DNA of 64,000 nt from Thermoplasmata archaeon (GCA_021792255.1 JAJYUZ010000001.1:186001-250000), one strand, 5' to 3'; shown: positions 8,290-16,859, counted from the stretch's first letter. Notes: generated by a model from the letters alone, not told the origin. Numbers and translations: made by a program.

Positions 8290-8448
8290 TTATTTTCCAA
8301 ATTTGACCCGAAATCTTTTGGTATATGCCGAAAATTTTGCAATATCCAAATTACAACCTTGGTGAGTTGAGCACCACTTGAAACACTCCAAGCTAAGCTC
8401 TTCCTTTGGATAATGTAGGTGACGGACTTCGCATTCAAACACCTTCAT
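8290..8448 (-). CDS. small Cys-rich hypothetical protein (52 residues)
   Basis: An ATG at 8448 opens a 52-codon frame ending in TAA at 8292-8290. It begins MKVFECEVRHLHYPKEE and its middle carries ECFKWCSTHQGC, giving Cys and His spacing that could bind zinc or a cluster; the C-terminal third is basic. The frame fills most of a stretch of about 270 bp that otherwise has no gene, and its codons look like those of neighbouring genes. It points the same way as the DUF1805/polymerase operon but begins about 70 bp past that operon's last stop. No family is recognised. Confidence 0.5.
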   Translation of the reverse strand: MKVFECEVRHLHYPKEELSLECFKWCSTHQGCNLDIAKFSAYTKRFRVKFGK

Positions 8449-8521
8449 AATGCTCGCATCCAATTAGCAGAGTGATCGTATTGATTCAGCTTCTGATTCT
8501 CCACAGTGTGCGACCCTGGAT

Positions 8522-8809
8522 TTAAAGGAATTTAAGAGCTTCCCTTCCCTTCATTCCCTCTCTCACACCTAATTCTCTTGCTTTTGCGCTGATTTTCGTA
8601 ACTTCCTTGTTTAGGAGGTCATCAAACGAGTTCACGCCCGATATGGAAACGGCAATCGCACCGGACTTGTCTGCTGCTTCCATGTTGAGATAGCCACACA
8701 TCAGGAAGCCCTTATTTCCGTTTATGATTACGACAGGAGCAGGCTTTGTTTCAACTTTTAAACCAGTGTAAACTTCTTCCCCTATCTTAATGCTTTCAAT
8801 TTGTATCAT
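8522..8809 (-). CDS. DUF1805 (YunC-like) protein
   Basis: 95 residues. The conserved core KPAPVVIINGNKGFLMCGYLN, followed by a helix and ISGVNSFDDLLNKEV, then ELGVREGMKGREALKFL at the end, matches DUF1805/YunC proteins, small oligomeric proteins of unknown function found in bacteria and archaea. The central Cys (in MCGYL) is conserved in the family. Its start codon lies inside the 3' end of the polymerase gene (14-bp overlap), so it is the last gene of that operon and translationally coupled to it. A functional tie to the polymerase is not established. Confidence 0.8.
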   Translation of the reverse strand: MIQIESIKIGEEVYTGLKVETKPAPVVIINGNKGFLMCGYLNMEAADKSGAIAVSISGVNSFDDLLNKEVTKISAKARELGVREGMKGREALKFL

Positions 8810-10778
8810 AATCTTCTATTCTCCTTTGGTGTATTATGGGTTGATACTTAAAAGGGTACGATATGCTTTCCCAGGCCATTTCAAGTTTCCTAAGATAGTA
8901 ATTCTTGTCGTATCTGTTCTCAAGATTCTCTATATCTACTATTCCTCTCCTTTCGTCTATTACAAACATTGATACTTTATCACCTGGACCAGCTTCCCGT
9001 GCCTTTTCTACGGCTTTCCTTCTAATCCCATTGACCTTGTAAAATTCAGGTCGGCGCGTCTCAATTATCGATACTTTCAAGTCTGAATCTTCGACCTTCC
9101 CGTTTATTATTTTATTTCTATAGGAGTCGTATACCTTTCTGACTTTCTCATAGTATTTATGAAAGTCTTCTAATCTTGACACTCTGGAATAAATTTTCAG
9201 AATGTCATCCTGCATCTGCTTACAGATGTTTGGGAAATCGGTCCTCCTCAATTCAATCCCCCTGACCTTGAACTTTCCATCGTTCATTAGGCCGAAATAC
9301 CTGTTCAGAGCTCCACTCCCGTCTCTTGCTGGAAGGAAAACGATCCACTTATAGAATCCTTCAAGTGAAATTTTCAAACTGCTCATCTCTTCTATCTTCT
9401 TCTTCACTCTGACAATGTCACCTTCTCCCTGAAGCCAGAGGGAGTCTACGATCCCATGTATTACTTTAAACCCCTCGTCTTCAGCTATCTTCACACTGTC
9501 AGTAAGTATTTTTCTTCCGATACTAGTTATTGATTCGTGGACTTCTATTCTCCCAAACTTTGCGTTCTTATAACCCGTATACCCAAATGAGGTCAACAAG
9601 AGCCATTTCAGGACGGCGTCTCTTCTCCTGTATCTCTCATCAACATTCTTTTTACCTTTGTAGTATAATCGAAGTTCTAGTAGATCGGATAGAAACTCCG
9701 AGAGCATTCCCCTCTTATCCATGCAGATTTCATACCCTAGGTCATCTATAACTCTCACATTTTTGCACTTTACATTAATGGTTTCAGGCGATAGGTTGTA
9801 ATTCACTATTATTGAAGGGTACATTGAACTGAAATCGATTTCAAACACACCCTCATAAACACCAGGAATCGGTTGAAGATACAGCCCACCCTTATCAGCG
9901 TTAATGAACGTATCCAAATTTTTTATCAACTCGTGATCGTCTTTGTAGAGTGGGATCATTATTCCTCTTTCGAGGGATTTCCTAACTTCATACGAAGACA
10001 CAGCAGTTCCCGGAGTGATTCGTGCAGAGTGGAAGATCGGTAGGGAAGTGATTTTTGATATAGTAGTTAGACCCTCGAGTCCTCCCTCACTGAAGATGAA
10101 AGATGTATCCCGGTCTATGTGAGGAATTCCATAGATGATAAAGCCGCTAGTTCTGTGACTGATTCTACCATACGAAGTAAACGTCCTTTCCTTGCTTCTG
10201 GAAGTTTTGATACAATATCCTCGGAATTTTGCTGCGGTAAAGAACTCTGGAAAGTACTTGTCGCCTCCATCTGAAATTATTATATTGGCATCTTTCATGC
10301 TTGAAAAGAAGTAATCAAGAGAGGAAGGGAGATTTGTGAACAGCTGGCCATCAATTTCGATCTCCTCTAAGGAATCTATAAATTTTATGTCAAGAACATT
10401 GAGGTCTGGTATCTCGAAGTCCATTCTCTCATCATCGCTGAAAAAATGAAGGTTGTTCTTGACCATGAATGACTGAACAACGTTTATGTCTGCGTTATAT
10501 ATTTTGTAATCTCTAAAATTCCCTATCTTTTCTATTGCCAAAATTACGTCGCGTATCTTGTTAGGCGGGAGACTAATGCTCACGACCTTTTTGCTTGAGA
10601 AAATATCACTTTGTTCGTCCAATTTCCACTTTATCCACGGTACAAGATCTAGCTCATCAGTTACCCTCTCCATCCGGTCTCCGGTCACATAAATAGTGTG
10701 GTCGTAATTCCACTTCTTTATCGTTTTATTTTCATCGATAGTGTAGAGAGTCTTGCCACCCCATGCATCCACGATCAT
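8796..10778 (-). CDS. family B DNA polymerase, short and motif-altered (PolB2-like)
   Basis: 660 residues, shorter than replicative archaeal PolB (about 780-900). Polymerase motif A is clear (EIDFSSMYPSII, near 314-325), motif B is LKWLLLTSFGYTGYKN near 390-405, and motif C is HGIVDSLW near 443-450. In canonical enzymes motif C is YGDTDS; here the first Asp is replaced and only the second Asp, the main metal ligand, remains. The exonuclease domain is eroded: where FDIE is expected the sequence reads LDIKFID. This resembles the archaeal PolB2 group, described as having altered catalytic motifs and linked to DNA damage responses (assignment from memory, not from a search). It overlaps the gene before it by 4 bp and the DUF1805 gene after it by 14 bp. 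It could be a translesion polymerase or a non-catalytic factor. Confidence 0.8.
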   Translation of the reverse strand: MIVDAWGGKTLYTIDENKTIKKWNYDHTIYVTGDRMERVTDELDLVPWIKWKLDEQSDIFSSKKVVSISLPPNKIRDVILAIEKIGNFRDYKIYNADINVVQSFMVKNNLHFFSDDERMDFEIPDLNVLDIKFIDSLEEIEIDGQLFTNLPSSLDYFFSSMKDANIIISDGGDKYFPEFFTAAKFRGYCIKTSRSKERTFTSYGRISHRTSGFIIYGIPHIDRDTSFIFSEGGLEGLTTISKITSLPIFHSARITPGTAVSSYEVRKSLERGIMIPLYKDDHELIKNLDTFINADKGGLYLQPIPGVYEGVFEIDFSSMYPSIIVNYNLSPETINVKCKNVRVIDDLGYEICMDKRGMLSEFLSDLLELRLYYKGKKNVDERYRRRDAVLKWLLLTSFGYTGYKNAKFGRIEVHESITSIGRKILTDSVKIAEDEGFKVIHGIVDSLWLQGEGDIVRVKKKIEEMSSLKISLEGFYKWIVFLPARDGSGALNRYFGLMNDGKFKVRGIELRRTDFPNICKQMQDDILKIYSRVSRLEDFHKYYEKVRKVYDSYRNKIINGKVEDSDLKVSIIETRRPEFYKVNGIRRKAVEKAREAGPGDKVSMFVIDERRGIVDIENLENRYDKNYYLRKLEMAWESISYPFKYQPIIHQRRIEDYDTN

Positions 10779-10993
10779 TTTAGTTCTTTTCTGATTTCTA
10801 TCAGGGTAAATAGGAGAAAAATGAAATAAGGATCTAAACTTGTTATCGAACCCTCTGGGATGTGAAGTTTGGTCTTTCTAATGAAGTCTTCAACCATCTC
10901 CCTATCCTCATTCTTCATCAATCTTTCTGCTTTTCTTATCTCTTCTGTTATACTCTCTATTTCCATTCTGAGAGTAGGGGTGTTTCTTCCCAT
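10775..10993 (-). CDS. small helical protein of the polymerase operon
   Basis: The ATG at 10993 is chosen because GAGGT lies about 10 nt upstream; it gives 72 residues (MGRNTPTLRMEIE...). Longer (11041) and shorter (10966) starts are possible. The sequence is mostly charged helix followed by a hydrophobic segment (DPYFIFLLFTLIEIRK) near the C-terminus that could be a buried interaction helix rather than a membrane span. The 5' end overlaps the preceding gene and the stop overlaps the polymerase start by 4 bp (ATGA), so the three are translated together. No family is recognised; by position it may be a polymerase accessory subunit. Confidence 0.6.
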   Translation of the reverse strand: MGRNTPTLRMEIESITEEIRKAERLMKNEDREMVEDFIRKTKLHIPEGSITSLDPYFIFLLFTLIEIRKELK

Positions 10994-11427
10994 TTTTTGA
11001 CTACCTCGAATATTTTTCTGTGGAATACATTCTCTAACCATGGTGGTCTGAACTCTTCATCTTCAACTAAATATAGAATGCTGGGTGTTTCGGTTCTTCT
11101 CGATATCCCTTCCAAGGCACTTGATATGTTAAGCAATACGTCTTCCTTCCATTCCTTTAGTTCGGATAGCCTAACAACGATGAAAATTGAGAAATCGTCA
11201 TAGTAAAAATCCTCAAGTATAGTCTTTTGGAACTGGTACATGTTGAGTATTCTCTGTATGTATAATCGATCGCCCAATTTTCTCTTTAGATAATGGGCAT
11301 CAACAAACACTCCGTCTCCAAGAAGTAATAATGTCTTTCCATAGCTATTAACAAAGTCTTCTAAGAGCATTGAATTAAACTCTTCCATTTCCATTAAATA
11401 TGAGTGTCTTGGATTTGCCCTGAACAT
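10957..11427 (-). CDS. small protein of the polymerase operon, possible degenerate RecA-fold
   Basis: 156 residues. The pattern of hydrophobic strands (GKTLLLLGDGVFVD, then FSIFIVVRLSEL, then PSILYLVEDEEF) with intervening helices recalls the core of a RecA/RadA-like domain, but no complete Walker A GxxxxGK[ST] is present, so ATP binding is doubtful. It is the first gene of an overlapping operon leading to the short family B polymerase. In bacteria the ImuA (RecA-like)-ImuB-DnaE2 mutasome has a comparable make-up, and PolB2 genes of archaea have been reported beside RecA-like and small genes; this parallel is an inference. No Shine-Dalgarno is seen at the ATG, and a TATA box sits about 24 nt upstream. 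Confidence 0.6.
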   Translation of the reverse strand: MFRANPRHSYLMEMEEFNSMLLEDFVNSYGKTLLLLGDGVFVDAHYLKRKLGDRLYIQRILNMYQFQKTILEDFYYDDFSIFIVVRLSELKEWKEDVLLNISSALEGISRRTETPSILYLVEDEEFRPPWLENVFHRKIFEVVKKWEETPLLSEWK

Positions 11428-11446
11428 GAGTAAAAATCCGTAAATC

Positions 11447-11456
11447 TATATATTAA
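11447..11456 (-). promoter_or_regulatory. TATA box of the polymerase operon
   Basis: On the minus strand ttaatatata is centred about 24 nt before the ATG at 11427, consistent with a leaderless first gene. No clear operator repeat is seen next to it. Confidence 0.4.
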
Positions 11457-11540
11457 CTTTATACACCTCTATAAAAAATGAAAAAATTGAAAAAATGAAT
11501 TGTCCATAAAGGAAATAAACGGCTTTGGATTGCGAGACTA

Positions 11541-12062
11541 ATGATAGAACTCGTTCCAATGAATGAAAAGGAACTGGCAGACTACATCAAGACATCAGTA
11601 CAAAATTATGCAAATGAAAAGGTCAAATCCGGAAACTGGGATCGAAGTGACGCAATAGAAAGGTCGAAGAAGGAATTTGACAAACTCCTCCCAGACGGAT
11701 TAAACACGCGAGGACAATACCTTTTCACCGTAAAGGACAGAACAGCAAACAAAAATGTAGGCATGATTTGGGTCGGAATAAGAGACTATGGTGACGAAGT
11801 CTCCGGGGCATGGATCTGGGACTTCTTAATAAATGATGAAGAAAGGCGTAAGGGCTACGGGACAGAAACACTCAGTGCACTAGAAAGAGTCCTAGTTAAT
11901 CTGGGTCAAAAAAGAGTATCCCTGCACGTATTTGGTCACAACGGAGCTGCAATTGACCTATATAAGAAGGTTGGATACGAGGTCACTAACATAGTCATGT
12001 CAAAAGATCTGAAGCTGAATCAGAACACACAACGGATGGAAGAAAATAAGGATAAAAAATAA
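11541..12062 (+). CDS. GNAT family N-acetyltransferase
   Basis: 173 residues. Motif A of the GNAT fold, the acetyl-CoA pyrophosphate loop, is seen in INDEERRKGYGTETL (R-x-x-G-x-G type); motif B follows as VSLHVFGHNGAAIDLYKKVGYEV, with the NxxAxxLYxKxGF signature. The N-terminal 60 residues are charged and helical. It would acetylate an amine of a small molecule or protein; the substrate cannot be told. It is divergent from the polymerase operon and convergent with gdhA. Confidence 0.88.
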   Translation: MIELVPMNEKELADYIKTSVQNYANEKVKSGNWDRSDAIERSKKEFDKLLPDGLNTRGQYLFTVKDRTANKNVGMIWVGIRDYGDEVSGAWIWDFLINDEERRKGYGTETLSALERVLVNLGQKRVSLHVFGHNGAAIDLYKKVGYEVTNIVMSKDLKLNQNTQRMEENKDKK

Positions 12063-12086
12063 AGGAAATAGAAGTTTGGCAGGTTT

Positions 12087-13364
12087 TCAATACCATCCAC
12101 GAATTTTCATTGCTTTTGCGACTCTGTCAACAGCTAGGATATAAGCGGCCATTCTGGGGGTAGTGTTGTATTTTGCCATCGTTTCAGTAGTTTCCCAGAA
12201 ACTCTTCGACACCTTCCTGTCCAGTTTGCTGTAGACTTCGTCGATGTCCCAGTAGAACCCGTTAATGTTTTGAACCCACTCGAAGTAGGAAACAATAACT
12301 CCGCCAGAATTTGCGAGGAAATCTGGGACGTCAAACACTTTGTTCTTCGCAAGTATCTCGTCCGCTTCAGGGGTAGTAGGCCCATTTGCCAGTTCGAGGA
12401 CGATCTTTGCCTTGACGTTCGCCGCATTCTTTGCTGTTATCTGATTTTCCAGCGCAGAAGGGATGAGAACGTCTACCTTCAGTTCAAGTAAATCTGCGTT
12501 TGAGATCTCTTTTGCGCCTTTGAAACCAACTACGCTACCGGTTTTTATCTTATGCGCTTTAACAGCCTCAAATTCGAGTCCATCTGCGTTGTATATTCCC
12601 CCCTTGCTATCGGAAACTGCTACCACTTTGGAGTGGAACAATTCACTTACGAGCTTGTGGGCGAATTCTCCGGCATTTCCGAAGCCCTGAATAGCTACCG
12701 TTGCCTTTCCTAGATCCACGTGGAGATGCTTTGCGGCCTCCCTCAGTATGAACATGCCCCCTCTCGCTGTTGCGTCCCCTCTTCCCAATGATCCGCCAAT
12801 TTCGAGAGGCTTGCCTGTTATGACTCCGGGAACATTATATCCCTCCATTACGGAATACTCGTCCATCATCCAGGCCATAATCTGCGGGGTTGTATAGACA
12901 TCAGGCGCTGGAATGTCGATATCTGGGCCGATGTATTCACCGATAGCTCTGACATATCCTCTTGACAATCTTTCGAGCTCTCCCAGACTCATCGTCTTGG
13001 GGTCGCAGATAACTCCTCCCTTTGCTCCTCCATACGGAATGTCTGCCAGGGAAGTTTTCCATGTCATCCACGCTGCAAGAGCCTTCACAGTTGAGAGACT
13101 CTCTTGCGGGTGGAATCTTATTCCTCCCTTGGTCGGTCCTCGCGCAAAGTTGTAATGGACTCTGAATCCAGTGAAAACTTTAGTAGATCCATTGTCCATC
13201 TTCACCGGCAATTGAACCTGAACCATGCTCATGGGCTCTCTTAAAATCGCAAGAGCCTGTGGGTCCAATTTCATAATTCCTGCAGCTTCGTCCAGTTGTT
13301 TTTGTGCAATTTTAAAGGGGTCAAGTTCTTCTGGTTTCTTATCACTTTTAGGTTGTTGCATCAT
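12087..13364 (-). CDS. gdhA: glutamate dehydrogenase (Glu/Leu/Phe/Val dehydrogenase family)
   Basis: 425 residues, typical of hexameric archaeal GDH. It interconverts glutamate and 2-oxoglutarate plus ammonia with NAD(P). The substrate Lys region is [11 protein letters not shown], the catalytic Lys lies in [14 protein letters not shown], and the dinucleotide fold starts with [13 protein letters not shown] near residue 224. [16 protein letters not shown] is the conserved C-terminal signature and the protein ends AMKIRGWY. The start is the first of two ATG codons after GGGTGAAAC. Coenzyme preference is not clear from the loop after the first strand (SDSKGG). Its promoter region faces the spermidine-synthase-like gene. 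Confidence 0.95.
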   Translation of the reverse strand: MMQQPKSDKKPEELDPFKIAQKQLDEAAGIMKLDPQALAILREPMSMVQVQLPVKMDNGSTKVFTGFRVHYNFARGPTKGGIRFHPQESLSTVKALAAWMTWKTSLADIPYGGAKGGVICDPKTMSLGELERLSRGYVRAIGEYIGPDIDIPAPDVYTTPQIMAWMMDEYSVMEGYNVPGVITGKPLEIGGSLGRGDATARGGMFILREAAKHLHVDLGKATVAIQGFGNAGEFAHKLVSELFHSKVVAVSDSKGGIYNADGLEFEAVKAHKIKTGSVVGFKGAKEISNADLLELKVDVLIPSALENQITAKNAANVKAKIVLELANGPTTPEADEILAKNKVFDVPDFLANSGGVIVSYFEWVQNINGFYWDIDEVYSKLDRKVSKSFWETTETMAKYNTTPRMAAYILAVDRVAKAMKIRGWY

Positions 13365-13470
13365 CGTTTCACCCGTAATGCCGGTCAGTATCGCATCTTA
13401 ATTCATAAAGGTTGTTAATTCATCAAGATTCAAGCCCTACGCTCCGAAATATTCACCAAAATTCACAAAG

Positions 13471-13480
13471 ATTATTTTAT
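13471..13480 (+). promoter_or_regulatory. TATA-like box of the aminopropyltransferase gene
   Basis: attattttat is centred about 23 nt before the ATG at 13499; no Shine-Dalgarno is present, in keeping with a leaderless message. Confidence 0.4.
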
Positions 13481-13498
13481 GCTTCCTGATAAAGAATC

Positions 13499-14311
13499 AT
13501 GAAGGTAGACTTTTGGTTTACGGAATTTCAAAATGAGGATGTCAAATTTGGAGTGCGAACTAGGTCTCATTTATTCTCCAAGGAGTCTAAGTATCAGAAA
13601 ATCGACATATTTGATACTGAGTTCTATGGGAGAGTAATGGTTCTTGATGGATGCTTTATGGTAACAGAGAAGGACGAGTTCATGTATCAGGAGATGCTGT
13701 CACACCCCGCGATGGTGTCCCATCCAAATCCAAAGGATGTCTTGATTATTGGAGGTGGCGATGGTGGTGTTGCCCGGGAGGTTTTGAAATATCCTGTCAA
13801 AACGGTTGACCTGGTAGAGATTGATGAAGAAGTTATAGCCGCAGCTAAAGCCTACCTTCCAGGGCTGTCATCGTCATTTAAAGACGGCAGAGTCAAGGTC
13901 TACAACATGGACGCATTCGAGTTTGTAGACACCAACAGGAAATACGATGTGATTTTGGTTGATTCCACGGATCCCATTGGTTTCGCTGCGTCCCTGTTCT
14001 CAGACGTTTTCTACATGAAGGCGCACGATCTGCTCGATGAAAGTGGGATCATAGCTACCCAGAGCGGGTCGCCGTTCATGAACCCTGACTTCATAAAGAA
14101 AGCGTACAGAGGGCTCAAGGGACACTTTAAGACTGTCAGGCCATATCTTTCGTTCGTGCCAACCTATCCGTCCGGAATGTGGTCCTACGTGATGGCTACT
14201 GATGGTAAATTAGAGAAGCAGAGAAAGTTTAGTGGCAGATACATGAATGAAGAGATATACGGAGCTAGTTCCTCCTTGCCGGAATTCATAAAGAAAATAC
14301 TGGAAGAGTAG
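13499..14311 (+). CDS. speE: polyamine aminopropyltransferase (spermidine synthase)
   Basis: 270 residues with the full family layout. The N-terminal domain has VLDGCFMVTEKDEFMYQEMLSHPA, containing the YHE-like tetrad region (YQEM), followed by the nucleotide loop IGGGDGGVAREVLK and the acidic DLVEIDEEVI. The catalytic Asp lies in VILVDSTDPIG. It transfers an aminopropyl group from decarboxylated SAM to putrescine or another diamine; archaeal members are often broad in acceptor. Polyamines protect nucleic acids in hot or acidic habitats. It is convergent with a small membrane-protein gene. Confidence 0.92.
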   Translation: MKVDFWFTEFQNEDVKFGVRTRSHLFSKESKYQKIDIFDTEFYGRVMVLDGCFMVTEKDEFMYQEMLSHPAMVSHPNPKDVLIIGGGDGGVAREVLKYPVKTVDLVEIDEEVIAAAKAYLPGLSSSFKDGRVKVYNMDAFEFVDTNRKYDVILVDSTDPIGFAASLFSDVFYMKAHDLLDESGIIATQSGSPFMNPDFIKKAYRGLKGHFKTVRPYLSFVPTYPSGMWSYVMATDGKLEKQRKFSGRYMNEEIYGASSSLPEFIKKILEE

Positions 14312-14347
14312 TACCCCCCTGCTGCTCAAAGTGTGCCGATTTACGGT

Positions 14348-14725
14348 TTACCTTATCCTTAGTTGGGATTTCTTTTCCTCGTACCTCTTTCTAAAAGATG
14401 GTCCGAGTTTAGCCGAAATCACGTCCAAATCCCTTTCGTTCTTTACGAACGTTGCCTTGCTGTCAGAGTAAATCAGCTCCTCGAATTTTCTCCTTTCCGA
14501 AACGGTCACGGCGAGTAGGTAAGCGAAGTAAAGGAAACCTGCTAGCGACAAAATAAAGATGTAATATGACCAACCGCCTAGCGAAGTTAGAAAGGATTGG
14601 AAACTCAGAGGTAAAATGGTCAGGTTAAAGAAATACATTACCAATAGTACAAACAAGAAGAGCGTTATTGCCAACATCACCAGAGATATAGGAATCTTGA
14701 ATTCCTTATATTTGCCTCGTTCCAT
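14348..14725 (-). CDS. small membrane protein with two to three transmembrane segments
   Basis: 125 residues. Two strongly hydrophobic helices (residues 11-33 and about 50-75, joined by a short loop with a third weak segment) are followed by a charged cytoplasmic tail of about 50 residues rich in Lys, Arg and Glu. No enzyme motif is visible. It may belong to an uncharacterised archaeal membrane family (possibly DUF3198, uncertain). It lies 20 bp behind the ITPase gene and is probably the third gene of the Kae1-Bud32 operon. Confidence 0.7.
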   Translation of the reverse strand: MERGKYKEFKIPISLVMLAITLFLFVLLVMYFFNLTILPLSFQSFLTSLGGWSYYIFILSLAGFLYFAYLLAVTVSERRKFEELIYSDSKATFVKNERDLDVISAKLGPSFRKRYEEKKSQLRIR

Positions 14726-14745
14726 CCTTCAGGCATTTTAAAGGT

Positions 14746-15294
14746 CTATATTGTCTTTTTCTTGATGTACTTCAAAAAGGCCTGGGTAGCTTTCGATCTG
14801 TGGGAAATAGAATTCTTTTCCTCAGTTGTCATCTCTGCATAAGTTTCTTTGCGCTCGTCTGGAATAAATACTGGGTCGAACCCGAAGCCATTGGTCCCCC
14901 TTGGATCTGTCGCGATGAGACCTTGTGTTCTTCCCGTAAAGAGATTCAGCTTGTCATCAAAGTACGCTATGCAGGTTCGAAACTCCGCACTCCGTTCCGT
15001 CTTGCCTTTCATTAAGTCCAGTATGCCTACATTACCGAGGGTCCTAAAGACGTATGAAGAATACACACCGGGAAATCCATTGAGCGTCTTTATAAACAGC
15101 CCAGAATCATCAATGAAGAAATCCGTTTTAAGCGTTCCTCTCAGGTAAAGAGTCGATCTCTCCGCGACTTCTTCTATCGTGTCCAGTTGCTCTTCCGGAT
15201 AGCTCATCAAGAGAAGTTCAAGCTCAATTCCAACATCTCTGAGCATCTCTTTGTATTCAGAGTATTTCCCCCTATTCGAAGTCACTATTATCAG
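14746..15294 (-). CDS. rdgB: XTP/dITP diphosphatase (RdgB/HAM1 type), probable CTG start
   Basis: It removes non-canonical purine nucleoside triphosphates such as dITP and XTP. Motifs: TSNRGK at the N-terminus, DDSGLFIKTLNGFPGVYSS, GRTQG, GFGFDPVFIP and SHRSKA. The first conventional start (GTG, 15285) would remove the first beta-strand of the fold. A CTG at 15294 restores the family N-terminus (M-I-I-V-T-S-N), sits 6 nt after a GGAGGAG ribosome site at 15301-15307, and overlaps the stop of the preceding gene as CTGA, the usual coupling geometry. I therefore place the start there, giving 182 residues. If CTG is not used, translation from GTG would give a 179-residue protein lacking three residues of the strand. 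Confidence 0.88.
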   Translation of the reverse strand: MIIVTSNRGKYSEYKEMLRDVGIELELLLMSYPEEQLDTIEEVAERSTLYLRGTLKTDFFIDDSGLFIKTLNGFPGVYSSYVFRTLGNVGILDLMKGKTERSAEFRTCIAYFDDKLNLFTGRTQGLIATDPRGTNGFGFDPVFIPDERKETYAEMTTEEKNSISHRSKATQAFLKYIKKKTI

Positions 15295-16859
15295 GTGTAT
15301 CTCCTCCTGCTTTCGATCTCTTCGACTTTGGCCAAGACTTCTCGATATCCTGAAAAGCTCCTGTAACCTTTCAGGAAAGAAACGAAGGAGTCGCCCCTGC
15401 CCAGTGCATTTAACGACTCTTTCATCAGATGAAGATCAACTCCAAGGTCCTCGAGTTCTGGATCCAACTCGCCCATGGATGGATCTATGAAATATATTTC
15501 TTTCCCCACAATAACGTTTCCAGCATTCAGATCCCCATGACTGACCCCATTTTCGTGCATTTTGGCGACCCTCTTCCCTACTTCCTGGAGGGTTTTGTTG
15601 AATCCGCTATCAGAAATACATTGGTTAAGTCCTTTTCCTCGTACCCTGGTCAGCGTGAGCGAAGAGTCGTCCAATTCCACGTAAAGAACGTCGGGAGAGT
15701 CAATTCCTATAGTCTTGAATGAATGAAGGAGTTTGACCTCTCGTTTAATTCTTGAGCTGTTTATGTTGTGGTTCAATTCTGGATTTCGGTACTCTCCGCC
15801 TCGTCTCTTCTTCACTAAGGCGTCTATTCCTTGGAATTTGGATAGCTCTACTACGCTCTCTCCACCTACCATCGCCCTTGGTTTCAGCCGTCTTTTACCT
15901 ATCCACCTGCTTTCTCTAGAATCGACCCTTTCTGTCTGTTCGAATCTGACGTTTTCTGAAGCCTTTATGTTACTCATAAATCCCGCAAGAGCTATCATAG
16001 CCCCATTATCGGACAGATATTCATCATCTGGGAAGTAGAAGCGATACCCTCTCATTCTAGCCATCCCTGCAAGCAGCTCTCTAAGTCTCCTGTTCCGTGC
16101 CACTCCTCCAGTTATACTGAATTCATTTAAACCGAAATGCGCCATCCCTCGTTCCACTATCTCCGCCAATGCGGTAAAGGCGTACTCCTGTGCGTTGAAT
16201 GCAATGTCCTCTCTCTTTTCAGTCCTGATCCTGTTTTTCAGATAGGTGTAAAGACCTGAGTATGAGACGTCCATTCCCTTGACAGTATATGGACAATCCA
16301 TTACTTTCTCACCTTTTTTGGCTAGATTTTCAAGTACCGGTGCACCAGGAAACGGTATCCCTAAGTCTCTGGCCAACTTGTCAAGGAAATTTCCGACTCC
16401 GATGTCAAGGGTTTCTCCCAGGACTGAGTACTTATGATCGCCTATTGTGATCAGCTGGGTATTCCCACCAGAGACGTACAGGAAAAGGGGATTTTTGAAG
16501 CCTGACATTTTTCGGGAAATTTCGAGATGTCCAACTCCGTGATTTACTGGCACCAGATCCTTGGAGTACCTTATGGAGAGGTACCTCGCTAGCTCAACCC
16601 CTGTTTTGAGGGAGGGACCGAGTCCCGGCCCCGTACTTACGGCAATCTTATCTATCTCACTGATTTTGACATTCTGCTTCTCCAGTAGATCAGAAAAAAG
16701 TTCTGGAAGTACGGTACGATGATGCTCAGCTGCATCTCTCGGATTAATTCCCCCCTTCAATGGTCTGTAGGAGTCTGATTTAAACCCCTTGATGTGACCA
16801 TCTTTCACTAGTCCAACAGATGCAGTATGCGCAGTACTTTCAATACCGATTACGAGCAT
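15291..16859 (-). CDS. Kae1-Bud32 fusion: tRNA threonylcarbamoyladenosine (t6A) synthase and its kinase
   Basis: 522 residues made of two KEOPS subunits. Residues 1 to about 325 are Kae1: the ASKHA start MLVIGIESTAHTASVG, iron ligands His107 and His111 in NHGVGHLE, and VSGGNTQL and DNGAMIALAG. The rest is Bud32, a small RIO-like kinase: SHGDLNAGNVIV is the catalytic loop and FIDPSMGELD replaces DFG. KEOPS adds threonylcarbamoyl to A37 of ANN-decoding tRNAs. The fusion is known in several euryarchaea, including Thermoplasma and Methanocaldococcus. Its TGA overlaps the CTG start of rdgB, so the two are translationally coupled. Other KEOPS subunits (Pcc1, Cgi121) are not evident nearby, apart from a weak Pcc1-like ORF at 48050. 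Confidence 0.95.
   Translation of the reverse strand: MLVIGIESTAHTASVGLVKDGHIKGFKSDSYRPLKGGINPRDAAEHHRTVLPELFSDLLEKQNVKISEIDKIAVSTGPGLGPSLKTGVELARYLSIRYSKDLVPVNHGVGHLEISRKMSGFKNPLFLYVSGGNTQLITIGDHKYSVLGETLDIGVGNFLDKLARDLGIPFPGAPVLENLAKKGEKVMDCPYTVKGMDVSYSGLYTYLKNRIRTEKREDIAFNAQEYAFTALAEIVERGMAHFGLNEFSITGGVARNRRLRELLAGMARMRGYRFYFPDDEYLSDNGAMIALAGFMSNIKASENVRFEQTERVDSRESRWIGKRRLKPRAMVGGESVVELSKFQGIDALVKKRRGGEYRNPELNHNINSSRIKREVKLLHSFKTIGIDSPDVLYVELDDSSLTLTRVRGKGLNQCISDSGFNKTLQEVGKRVAKMHENGVSHGDLNAGNVIVGKEIYFIDPSMGELDPELEDLGVDLHLMKESLNALGRGDSFVSFLKGYRSFSGYREVLAKVEEIESRRRYT

Noticed and set aside
12134..13155. Several ORFs on both strands inside gdhA
   Set aside because: They are frame or strand shadows of a fully conserved glutamate dehydrogenase.
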